Assembly (NCBI GenBank): GCA_937900755.1 | Contig: CALCDN010000296.1 | Location: forward strand, 1-6,346 | DNA length: 6,346 nt | Reading direction: 5' to 3' | Origin: an uncultured Acetobacter sp. | GTDB taxonomy: Bacteria; Pseudomonadota; Alphaproteobacteria; Acetobacterales; Acetobacteraceae | Program-made: the position numbers and the translations under genes | In this document: piece after piece, positions 1 to 6,346 of the stretch | Position numbering within the stretch: the stretch's first letter is position 1 | Layout: every line of letters starts with the position of its first letter | Notes under the pieces: model-generated | What the model saw: the letters and a program-made list of their open reading frames with translations, nothing else | Told to the model about the DNA's origin: nothing | Databases searched by the model: none

Positions 1-2449
1 CAGACAGGCTGTCGCTGCGTGTATCGGTGGAGTCGGCTGGTTTGCGCACCCGTATGGTGTTGGAGGCCACAGCCCCCGATGCCGTGCCGCCCGCGGTGGA
101 AACCCAGAGGGTTTTGAGCATTTCGGGGTTGTCGCGGAACTGCTTTTGCACCTCCATGATGACGTAATAGGTGGTGAGGGGTGTGGAAATGCTCGAAGCC
201 GTGCGCTGGCCATAGGCATCGTACAGGGCATTGCCAATAAGCTGCGGGGTTATCTGGTAGCGCGCGGCGTTGTCGCGGTTGATCCGTACATGCAGCGCCA
301 TGCCGTGCCCGACCGTATGGCTGCTGACCCCGCTCAGTATGGTGCTTTTGCGCAGGGCCTCGGTCACGCGGGGGACCCACTGGTCGATGTCGGCCTCGTT
401 TTCGCTACGAAAAACAAAGGTGTAGGCCCCTTCATGCACACGTTGGCCCCCACCGTTGATGTCGCCTGCATTGGAAATGCTGGTGGTCAGCCCCGGTATG
501 GCGCGCACGGCCTGCTGAATGGTCGCGGCAATGGCCTCTGGCGTTTGCGTGCGCTGGTTCTTGGGCCTGAGCTGGGCGTACACCTCCGCCTCGTTCGCGG
601 CGTCCTCCCCTGTAAAGCCGATCACGCCTTCCACCCCCGGTGCGGCTTCCATGGCGTTCAGCACCATGCGGGTTTTGGCCGACATGGCGGAAAAGGAGGA
701 TGTCTGGTCCACGCTCAGGTAGCCTTGCAGCAGGGCTATGTCCTCTGCGGGCAGGACGGTTTTGGGGATGATGATGACCAGCCCGATGGTGGCCGCAAGG
801 CTGAGCGGGAGCGAGAGCAGCGTCAGCCACGGGTGGCGCAGCGCCGCATCGAGGGAGACGCGGTAGATGCGCATCATCCATGCCAGCGCGTGGTCCGTGC
901 CATCGGCCAGCATGTGGGCCGCGCGCACCAGCGGATTGGCCGAGCGGGGAGGGGCTTCCTGTGGATTGGCGTGCACTTCCAGAAAATGCGCGCACATCAT
1001 GGGGGTAAGGGAGATGGCCAGGAAAAAGGAGACCGAGACGGCAATGGTCAGGGTCATGGCGAATTCGAAGAAAATCTTGCCAGCAATTCCCCCCATCAGC
1101 AGCAAAGGCAGAAAAACCGCGACAAGGGATATGGTGATAGACAGGATGGTGAAGCCGATTTCCTGCGCGCCCAGCAAGGTGGCCTGCATGCGGCCCATGC
1201 CCTGTTCCATGTGGCGGGCTATGTTTTCCACCACCACAATGGCGTCATCCACCACAAAGCCGGTGGCGATAGTCAGCGCCATGAGCGAGAGCGTGTCGAG
1301 CGAAAAACCCAGCAGGTGCATAAAGGCCAAAGACCCCGCGAGCGAGACAGGCACCGTAACCGCGGGAATAAACGTGGAGCGCCAGCTTCGCAAAAACGCC
1401 AGCACCACAAGTACGACCAGCAGCACGGAGCCCAGCAGGGTTTCCTGCGTGTCCCTGAGTGCTCCACGGATGGAGACGGAGCGGTCCGAGACCAGCGTAA
1501 ACCCCACATCCGCGGGCAGGGCATTGCGCAGCAGGGCGGCGCGCGCGCGTATGGCGTCTGTGACCTCGATCACATTGGTGCCCGGTTGTGCGCGAATAAT
1601 GGCCAGCACGGCCGGTTGGTGGTTGTACCACCCCGCCGTGCGTTCGTTCTGCGGGCCGGAGCGCACCGTGGCCACGCTGCTCAGGCGCACGGGGCGGGTG
1701 TTGCGGTAGCCAATGACCAGGTCGCGGTACTGTTCGGGGCTGTGGGCCTGGTCGTTGGTTTCGAGCATCAGCCGCTGGCCCCCGGTTTCTATGAACCCCT
1801 TGGGCGTGTTGGCGTTGGCCGAGGCAAGGGCTGAGCGCACATCCTCAAACCCGATGCCATACTGGTAAAGGAGCTGGGGGTTGACCTCCACGCGGATGGC
1901 GGGCTTGTCCGAGCCTACGATCTCCACCCAGCCAACCCCCCTGACCCCGGCCAGCATGGGTTTGAGGTGCGTCTCCCCCAGGTCTCGCAGGGCGGTAACA
2001 TCGCGTGTGGCCGATGTCAGGGCCGCAACCATGACCGGGCTGTCCGATGGGTTGGCCTTGTAATACTGCGGCTGCTCCAGCAGCGTGTGGGGCATGTCCG
2101 CCCGTGCCGCGCGCAACGCGGCCTCCACATCCCGCGCGGCGCCGTTTACGTCGCGGTTGTTATCAAAAAAAAGCAGGATGAAGGCGCTGGAATCCGTAGT
2201 GTCCGAGCGCATGCTGCTGACACCTGCAATCTGGCCCAGCCTGCGCTCCAGCGGGGTGGTGACCGCACTGGCCAGTTGCTGGGGTGAACTGCCGGGCTGG
2301 GAGGCAATAACGTAAATAACCGGGACGGAAATATTGGGCAGGTCCGCCACCGGCATGGCGCGGTAGGCAAAAAGCCCGGCCACCATGAACGCAACCGCCA
2401 TAAGGGTTGTGCCAACGGGGCGCATGATAAACAGCCGACTGAAAGACAC
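1..2449 (-). CDS. RND multidrug efflux permease, MdtB/MdtC type, C-terminus outside window
   Basis: Inner-membrane proton-driven pump of the hydrophobe/amphiphile efflux RND family. The frame is open from the GTG at 2449 to the window edge, giving 816 residues of an expected 1030-1070. The first membrane helix follows the typical start FSRLFIMRPVGTTLMAVAFMVAGL. The first periplasmic loop runs from about 30 to 335 and contains ATP-independent porter-domain landmarks such as TTPLERRLGQIAGV, NNRDVNGAARDVEAAL, YYKANPSDSPVM and SANANTPKG. Helices 2-6 span about 338-486. Helix 4 carries TGFVVDDAIVVVEN with the adjacent aspartates Asp401-Asp402, equivalent to the proton-relay pair of AcrB. LVAVFLPLLLMGGIAGKIFFEFA and LTPMMC (to 486) follow. 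A cytosolic linker leads to helix 7 and then IPKTVLPAEDI (561 on), which opens the second periplasmic loop. These motifs match MdtC most closely among well-known members. The helix 10 lysine and the rest of the relay are off-window. The substrate cannot be read from sequence. No dedicated RND-type adaptor is seen in the window. Confidence 0.95.
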   Translation of the reverse strand, partial: MSFSRLFIMRPVGTTLMAVAFMVAGLFAYRAMPVADLPNISVPVIYVIASQPGSSPQQLASAVTTPLERRLGQIAGVSSMRSDTTDSSAFILLFFDNNRDVNGAARDVEAALRAARADMPHTLLEQPQYYKANPSDSPVMVAALTSATRDVTALRDLGETHLKPMLAGVRGVGWVEIVGSDKPAIRVEVNPQLLYQYGIGFEDVRSALASANANTPKGFIETGGQRLMLETNDQAHSPEQYRDLVIGYRNTRPVRLSSVATVRSGPQNERTAGWYNHQPAVLAIIRAQPGTNVIEVTDAIRARAALLRNALPADVGFTLVSDRSVSIRGALRDTQETLLGSVLLVVLVVLAFLRSWRSTFIPAVTVPVSLAGSLAFMHLLGFSLDTLSLMALTIATGFVVDDAIVVVENIARHMEQGMGRMQATLLGAQEIGFTILSITISLVAVFLPLLLMGGIAGKIFFEFAMTLTIAVSVSFFLAISLTPMMCAHFLEVHANPQEAPPRSANPLVRAAHMLADGTDHALAWMMRIYRVSLDAALRHPWLTLLSLPLSLAATIGLVIIIPKTVLPAEDIALLQGYLSVDQTSSFSAMSAKTRMVLNAMEAAPGVEGVIGFTGEDAANEAEVYAQLRPKNQRTQTPEAIAATIQQAVRAIPGLTTSISNAGDINGGGQRVHEGAYTFVFRSENEADIDQWVPRVTEALRKSTILSGVSSHTVGHGMALHVRINRDNAARYQITPQLIGNALYDAYGQRTASSISTPLTTYYVIMEVQKQFRDNPEMLKTLWVSTAGGTASGAVASNTIRVRKPADSTDTRSDSLS
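2165..2172. repeat. Eight-base A/T homopolymer inside the RND gene
   Basis: An A8 run on the plus strand reads as T8 in the coding strand and encodes part of LLFFDNN near residue 95. It is an unusual run for such GC-rich sequence. The reading frame is intact on both sides, since the conserved RND porter motifs before and after are in one frame. Confidence 0.8.
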
Positions 2450-2457
2450 CGCCACGG

Positions 2458-2464
2458 CTCCTCT
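2458..2464 (-). promoter_or_regulatory. Ribosome binding site that fixes the RND start
   Basis: AGAGGAG, read on the minus strand, stands 8 nt before the GTG at 2449 but only 2 nt before another in-frame GTG at 2455. The spacing therefore favours 2449 as the start, giving an N-terminus of MSFSRLFIMRPVGTT. Confidence 0.75.
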
Positions 2465-2506
2465 GGCTTGCGGGAGAGTTGGGTGTGGAGGGCGCGCGTG
2501 GCCCTG

Positions 2507-3277
2507 CTAGTTCCCCTGTGTGGGGGTGGTCTCGGGCAGGTTGACGTCTATCCGCCCCTTGCCATCCCGCTCGGTTGCCAGTGTGCCGGTGGCTTTGCGC
2601 ACGCTGATGTTGCCTTCGCCCTGCACATGCAGCGCCGCGACATCTGTCGTGCCGCCAAAGCTGGCATTGCCCCGGCCCGCGTTGTTGATGTCCAGCGCCC
2701 TGAGCGTGCCGGTCGGGGCGGCAAGGGTTGCGCTGCCAGCAAGGTAGACAGCCAGTGCCGGGGCTTCTGCCTGGCCGATGGTTATAGGGGCCGAGGTGGT
2801 GGAGCGCAGGCGGGCCGACCCCGTGAGCCTGCCAATGTGGATAGGGCCGGAGGATTCCGTGGCCAGGTCAACTGGCCCGGTCCTGCCAAGGTCCAGTGCT
2901 CCAGAACCCGCATGGATGGACATGGGGCCGCTCCGGTCATCAACGACAATGCGTGTGGCCTGCGGGCTGTCTATGGCCAGCGGCATGGTGGAGGGGGTGT
3001 GCAGCTCCAGGGTCTGTCCGGCCGGGCAGCCTGCCTGCGACAGGGTTATGGTGCCGTCCGCAGCAGTTGTGCCCTGCAGCCCCGCGGGCCATTCCCCCCG
3101 CACGTCCACCGCGCCGGACAGGGTATTGTCGGTTACGACATGCAAGGTGTTCAGGCATGGCGCGCTCACCTGCACCCGTTTGCCGGGCATGTCCCGCGCA
3201 AGGGCGCTGGAGGTCAGGCCCATGCCCAGGGCACAGAGCACAAAAGCAAAACGGGAGGGAGCGAAAAAATGGTGCAT
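2507..3277 (-). CDS. Secreted, predicted beta-solenoid protein (DUF2807/GIN-like), function unknown
   Basis: Protein of 256 residues. It begins with a clear Sec signal peptide: an Arg-9 n-region, hydrophobic stretch FAFVLCALGMGL, and a probable cleavage after ALA-27. No lipobox is seen, so a soluble periplasmic or exported protein is likely. The mature part has two cysteines (Cys41, Cys84) that could form a disulfide. From about residue 90 to 245 it consists of short alternating-hydrophobic strands with Gly/Ser turns, in recurring units such as SGPMSI (116), TGPVDL (133), SGPIHI (143) and SAPITI (162). This pattern resembles the right-handed beta-helical DUF2807 (GIN) and DUF4097 classes. No catalytic motif was recognised and no membrane segment follows the signal. 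The ATG at 3277 is the first possible start in frame and gives the signal peptide, but the Shine-Dalgarno is weak. It lies 47 nt after the adaptor and 57 nt before the RND gene in the same orientation, so it is probably co-transcribed. The fold call is a pattern inference; the function is unknown. Confidence 0.85.
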   Translation of the reverse strand: MHHFFAPSRFAFVLCALGMGLTSSALARDMPGKRVQVSAPCLNTLHVVTDNTLSGAVDVRGEWPAGLQGTTAADGTITLSQAGCPAGQTLELHTPSTMPLAIDSPQATRIVVDDRSGPMSIHAGSGALDLGRTGPVDLATESSGPIHIGRLTGSARLRSTTSAPITIGQAEAPALAVYLAGSATLAAPTGTLRALDINNAGRGNASFGGTTDVAALHVQGEGNISVRKATGTLATERDGKGRIDVNLPETTPTQGN

Positions 3278-3317
3278 GCCTGTGTTTGTGCCAGTCCGGG
3301 GGGCGGGCGTCCATACT

Positions 3318-3339
3318 TGCCTGCCTAGTGCCTAGTGCC
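3318..3339. repeat. 7-bp tandem repeat spanning the adaptor stop codon
   Basis: On the plus strand the unit TGCCTAG occurs twice in tandem (3322-3328 and 3329-3335), flanked on both sides by a partial TGCC copy (3318-3321 and 3336-3339). On the coding strand the TAG stop of the adaptor gene is created within this repeat (AGG CAC TAG). Loss or gain of one unit would shift the frame at the C-terminus. Confidence 0.8.
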
Positions 3340-4287
3340 GCTCCCGCCCGTGCCGCCCATAAGCGCGTCATGCAGCCTGTCCAGCGCCTCGGTCAGGGAG
3401 TCATGGGCGCGTTTGCCCTTGCTGCCCACAATGGTGACCGTGGTTGTCATGCCCGCGGCAAGCTGGGTGCCGGGGGGGATGCTGTCAATCTGTACCCGCA
3501 CGGGAATACGCTGGGCCAGGCGCACCCAGGTATAGACCGGGTCCACCGATGGCAGGCCCTGTGTGGAGGGGGTGGCGTTGGGGGTGGCAATCCCGCGTGT
3601 AATGCTGGTGACATGCCCCCACATGGGCTGGCGGTAGCCCATGAGGTCCAGCCGGGCGCGGTCGCCAATATGGATGGAGCGGATTTTGGTTTCCTCAAAA
3701 TACCCGTCCACCCAGTAGGATGAGGCGTCAATGACCTGAATATTGGCCTTGGCCGCGGTGGCGTAGTCCCCCACGCGCATGATCAGGTTGGTGACATACC
3801 CGGTTACGGTGCTGCGCACATGGGTTCGGTCAAGGTTGATATTGGCTTGCGAGAGGGCGGCCATGGCCGAGGCATACTGCGCCTTGGCTACTTCCGCCGT
3901 GGCCTGGAACACCTGTTTTTCCTCGCGTGAGGCGGCGGCATCGGTCAGGTTGTTGCGCCGGTATTCCTGGCTGGACTTGAGCACCATGTCGGCCTGGCGC
4001 TCGTTTACCATGGCGGTGGCGGAGGCCACGTCCACCTTGAAGTCAAACGGGTCTATGTCGTACAGGACATCGCCTGCGTGGACAAACTGGTTGTCGCGCA
4101 CCTTGACGTCGATAATCTGGCCCGAAACACGGGGCGCAATATCGGCCACCTGCACGCGCACCTGCCCGTTACGGGTCCAGGGGGCGGCGGTGTAATAGTC
4201 CCACAGCACAAAGCAGACCACGGCCGCAATGGCCAGAATAATGCCGGTCGTGACAAATTGCAGAAGGCGGCGCGCACGTTCAAACAC
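3325..4287 (-). CDS. AaeA/HlyD-type periplasmic adaptor (membrane fusion protein)
   Basis: Membrane fusion protein of 320 residues, close to AaeA (about 310). It should link the FUSC transporter to an outer-membrane channel. One N-terminal membrane anchor is visible (about residues 9-30), followed by YYTAAPWTRNGQVRVQVADI, a hallmark of AaeA-type adaptors. The first half of the lipoyl/barrel-sandwich domain follows (APRVSGQIIDVKV...GDVLYDIDP, 51-80). An alpha-helical hairpin rich in Ala, Gln and Glu spans about 85-152. The second lipoyl half (RSTVTGYVTNLIMRVGDYA, 158-176) and a beta-barrel domain come next, including VYTWVRLAQRIPVRV (251-265) and QLAAGMTTTVTI (275-286). The tail is Gly-rich (GGTGGSGTRH). 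The start is a GTG at 4287, with AAAGGG 10 nt upstream overlapping the stop of the DUF1656 gene; the reading frame begins right before the anchor, so this start fits. The stop codon lies in a 7-bp tandem repeat. Family is certain; partner choice (FUSC rather than the downstream RND pump) is inferred from sequence type and position. Confidence 0.95.
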   Translation of the reverse strand: MFERARRLLQFVTTGIILAIAAVVCFVLWDYYTAAPWTRNGQVRVQVADIAPRVSGQIIDVKVRDNQFVHAGDVLYDIDPFDFKVDVASATAMVNERQADMVLKSSQEYRRNNLTDAAASREEKQVFQATAEVAKAQYASAMAALSQANINLDRTHVRSTVTGYVTNLIMRVGDYATAAKANIQVIDASSYWVDGYFEETKIRSIHIGDRARLDLMGYRQPMWGHVTSITRGIATPNATPSTQGLPSVDPVYTWVRLAQRIPVRVQIDSIPPGTQLAAGMTTTVTIVGSKGKRAHDSLTEALDRLHDALMGGTGGSGTRH

Positions 4288-4302
4288 GGCGAAAAAGCCC
4301 TT

Positions 4303-4503
4303 TCACAGCAGGATGGTGTAAAGGCCGATAAGGCCGATAAGAATACCAAATTCGGCCAGCGGCAGGTTCCACACCACACGGCGTGCGCGCACCTTGGCCA
4401 AAAGCGGGTTGAGTGCGAGCAAGGTGGCAATGGCCAGCCCCGCATGCACCACAAAGGAGGACACCAGCAGCCCGCCAATATCCAGAACAGGTTGGAGTTC
4501 CAT
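4303..4503 (-). CDS. DUF1656 (AaeX-like) small membrane protein
   Basis: Small inner-membrane protein of 66 residues, almost the length of E. coli AaeX (67). It starts at the ATG one base after the FUSC stop, with a good Shine-Dalgarno 9 nt upstream, and ends in TGA. Two hydrophobic helices are visible: residues 8-34 (DIGGLLVSSFVVHAGLAIAT and on) and 53-66. Between them is a basic loop (KVRARR) followed by VVWNLPLAEFGI, corresponding to the conserved Trp-Pro-Leu-Phe-like region of DUF1656 proteins. Such proteins nearly always accompany a FUSC transporter and its adaptor. Their molecular role is unestablished; they may help assemble the complex. Here the order is transporter, small protein, adaptor, unlike aaeX-aaeA-aaeB in E. 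coli. Longer reading frames that enter this frame from within the FUSC gene (up to 4848) are not genuine starts. Confidence 0.9.
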   Translation of the reverse strand: MELQPVLDIGGLLVSSFVVHAGLAIATLLALNPLLAKVRARRVVWNLPLAEFGILIGLIGLYTILL

Positions 4504-4504
4504 G

Positions 4505-6346
4505 TCAGCGGGCCTTCCACTGCTGGTCGGGTACGGGCAGCAGGTCATACAAGTGCAGGGCGGATCGGTTGTGTTCGAGCAGGCGAATGGCCCCGACCAT
4601 GGCGGACACGGCGGCAAGGGCTGTGGCCATCTGCCCGTGTGGCAGGCCAATGGCATGGTCGAGCAGAATACGGGCCTTGTGGCGCATGCGCACAAGGGCT
4701 GCATCCACGTTGTAGATGATGGTGGAACGGTAGGCCGATTCCGCATCCAGCCGGATGGCGGGAATGGTGGCCGCGCGTTGCAGGTGGCGGCGGGCGCGGG
4801 CCAGTTCCAGGTTGAGTGTGTCCAGGCTGGCAAGGCGGGCAAAAACACGCTGGCGCGCCTTGTTCGCGGGGAGGTAGCGGTTCCATTCCAGAATACGGCA
4901 AAGCCGGTCGTAGTGGCGGCTGATCAGGGCGGAACCTGCCTGCTCGCCGTGGCCTTCAAACTGGAGCAGCAGGTCATGCCCGATGGTAATGCCCACCCTG
5001 AAGCGCCTGCGCGAGGCGGAGGGAGGCAGGAGGAGCACCAGCGAAATAAAAATCATGATCGCCGCGAACAGGTAGAGCACATTGCGGTCGATAAAGGCCG
5101 ATGGCTCGTAGTTCTGCTGGTCGGCCACCCCAAGGATAACAAAGAAGAACACCCCGGCGTTAAAGCCTATGGTGGCTGTTCTGGGGTGGATGAGCAGCAG
5201 GCACCCGCCAAAAATGACGGGAATGATGGCAAGCGCCAGAAAAGGCATGTCCGCCCCGTGGGGCAGGATGCCAAAGTTGAGCACGGCCGCCACAAAAATG
5301 GCCAGTGGCGTGCCCAGAAGCGCTCCCATGCCAAAACCGCGCACATTGTAGGTCGTGGCCGCAAGGGTGAGAATGATGGCGACCTGCGAGAGGGCGGAAT
5401 ACGTCGCGGGAATATCGGAAATAATGCACAGCCCCGCCGCCACGGAAAACCCGATGAGCGTGCGCAGGCCATTGAGCAGGGCGGCAATCACATCATCATG
5501 CTGTTCAATCTTGAGCTCGGGGGCCTGTGTGCGCGCGCGCTGGCCGTGCTCAAACGCATCTATGCCGTCCACCGCCCAGCGCGCGTCGGACAGAATGGCC
5601 ATGGAGCGCTCAATCAGCCAGGCCTCATCCAGCGTTGGGCCAAGGCAGAGTTCGTTCTCATGCGCTTCACGCGCCAGGTCTTCGAGGTCATGCACGGCCT
5701 GTGCCGGGGAGTTGACGGGTGTGCCATCGCCAAACGCATCGCGGATGTGCTTGAGCACCGTGGCCGAAACCTCGCCCTTGCGCAGCACAAGGGCAATGGC
5801 CTGGCTGCATGAGAGCATTTCCAGCAGCGCCACCATGGCCGAGCGCGCGCCCGCCAGCCGCAGCCGCGCATCGGGCAGCTCGGTCTTGGCGAAGGAAATT
5901 TGTGAGGTCAGGGCGATAATTTCCCCCGCAAGGCCCGCGCAGGCCATGCTGTCGGGTATGCTGTGGCCTGCCAGCGCGTCCTTGGCTATGCGGCGCACCA
6001 TGTCGGACGTGCGGCGCAGGTTGGCGGTCAGTTTTTCAAACGCGGTGGGGGAGCCAAAAATATCGTTGATCGCGGCGGTGGAGGCAATGCCCACCACAAT
6101 GCAGGACACGCGGTTGACCGTGACGTCGAAAATGCCCGCCGGGTTATCAATGCAGCTGATCCCCACAATAGCGACCGTATAGCCCGAAAGCATGGCGGCG
6201 TAGGCCCGAAAATCACGCTCAAGTGTGCCCACAATGGTGCACAGGGTCAGCCACAGCGCCACCCCGCCCAGAAAAACCCCCCGGTCCTGGTTGAAGCAGG
6301 CGGTCAGGAAAATGGCCACGAACGCGCCGATAAAGGTGCCTGCCAG
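4505..6346 (-). CDS. FUSC-family (AaeB-like) inner-membrane efflux transporter, N-terminus outside window
   Basis: Predicted inner-membrane exporter of the fusaric acid resistance / aromatic acid efflux family (PF04632 type; E. coli AaeB is the best-known relative). The window holds 613 residues up to a TGA stop. The frame is open to the window edge; an internal GTG at 6319 is not the start, because the nine residues before it (LAGTFIGAF) continue the conserved first membrane block, which in AaeB reads similarly (GTFIG). About 70 N-terminal residues are probably missing. Counting from the first visible residue, hydrophobic helices span about 1-95, a soluble helical stretch follows at 100-285, a second membrane block lies at 290-440 (starting NGLRTLIGFSVAAG), and a soluble helical tail runs 445-613. 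This two-block layout is typical of the family. It heads the visible operon, with the DUF1656 and adaptor genes directly behind it. The substrate is unknown; aromatic or other weak organic acids are a family-based guess. Family assignment is firm, substrate is not. Confidence 0.93.
   Translation of the reverse strand: MAGTFIGAFVAIFLTACFNQDRGVFLGGVALWLTLCTIVGTLERDFRAYAAMLSGYTVAIVGISCIDNPAGIFDVTVNRVSCIVVGIASTAAINDIFGSPTAFEKLTANLRRTSDMVRRIAKDALAGHSIPDSMACAGLAGEIIALTSQISFAKTELPDARLRLAGARSAMVALLEMLSCSQAIALVLRKGEVSATVLKHIRDAFGDGTPVNSPAQAVHDLEDLAREAHENELCLGPTLDEAWLIERSMAILSDARWAVDGIDAFEHGQRARTQAPELKIEQHDDVIAALLNGLRTLIGFSVAAGLCIISDIPATYSALSQVAIILTLAATTYNVRGFGMGALLGTPLAIFVAAVLNFGILPHGADMPFLALAIIPVIFGGCLLLIHPRTATIGFNAGVFFFVILGVADQQNYEPSAFIDRNVLYLFAAIMIFISLVLLLPPSASRRRFRVGITIGHDLLLQFEGHGEQAGSALISRHYDRLCRILEWNRYLPANKARQRVFARLASLDTLNLELARARRHLQRAATIPAIRLDAESAYRSTIIYNVDAALVRMRHKARILLDHAIGLPHGQMATALAAVSAMVGAIRLLEHNRSALHLYDLLPVPDQQWKAR
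4513..4518 (-). promoter_or_regulatory. Ribosome binding site of the DUF1656 gene
   Basis: GGAAGG, read on the minus strand, lies 9 nt before the ATG at 4503 and inside the last codons of the FUSC gene. The FUSC TGA and the next ATG are separated by a single base, so translation of the two genes is probably coupled. Confidence 0.7.

Noticed and set aside
146..1834. Plus-strand open frame of 562 codons opposite the RND gene
   Set aside because: Its protein is rich in Gly, His, Arg and Gln with no recognisable domain, while the minus strand encodes an intact RND permease with all expected motifs. It is an antisense artefact of high-GC codon use.
2449..2455. Upstream GTG at 2455 as the RND start
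   Set aside because: It leaves only 2 nt between the ribosome binding site and the start codon, whereas 2449 gives 8 nt.
2451..2502. Inverted repeat GCCACG/CGTGGC around the RND ribosome binding site
   Set aside because: Only 6 bp with a loop of about 40 nt and mismatches on both sides. This is expected by chance in GC-rich DNA, and there is no T-tract to suggest a terminator.
2468..3328. Plus-strand open frame of 286 codons opposite the secreted protein
   Set aside because: The minus-strand frame has a signal peptide and regular strand-turn repeats and fits the operon. The plus-strand product shows neither.
4394..5812. Plus-strand open frame of 472 codons opposite the FUSC gene
   Set aside because: Low-complexity, polar composition without a domain, and it is wholly antisense to well-conserved FUSC and DUF1656 coding sequence.
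6319..6319. GTG at 6319 as the start of the FUSC gene
   Set aside because: The frame continues upstream to the window edge with family-typical residues (GTFIG motif), so the true start lies outside the window.

Overview
The window is one strand of a compact efflux operon. Five genes lie head to tail on the minus strand, so transcription runs from high to low coordinates, and both end genes run off the window. In transcription order they are: a FUSC-family (AaeB-like) inner-membrane exporter without its N-terminus (6346-4505); a 66-residue DUF1656 (AaeX-like) membrane protein (4503-4303); an AaeA/HlyD-type membrane fusion protein (4287-3325); a secreted protein predicted to be a beta-solenoid, of unassigned function (3277-2507); and an RND efflux permease of the MdtB/MdtC type without its C-terminus (2449-1). 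The gaps are about 1, 15, 47 and 57 nt. No intergenic stretch approaches 300 bases, and I saw no convincing internal promoter, intrinsic terminator, RNA gene, mobile element or CRISPR array. The operon promoter, any regulator and any outer-membrane factor would lie outside the window.

The DNA is G+C-rich, with codon use to match, and GTG is used as a start codon for two genes. The gene families point to a Gram-negative proteobacterium. A high-GC alphaproteobacterium, perhaps an acetic acid bacterium, is my best guess, but no taxonomic marker is present and this is only an inference.

The first three genes form a familiar module: FUSC transporter, DUF1656 protein and periplasmic adaptor. In E. 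coli the related AaeXAB set exports aromatic carboxylic acids. The last gene is a proton-driven RND pump of a different superfamily. Between the two modules sits a signal-peptide protein whose Gly/Ser-rich, alternating-hydrophobic repeats resemble the DUF2807/GIN class of beta-helical exported proteins. Two unrelated pumps sharing a transcription unit with one visible adaptor and one uncharacterised periplasmic protein is the most interesting aspect here.

The long plus-strand reading frames opposite these genes are antisense by-products of high-GC coding sequence and are not annotated.
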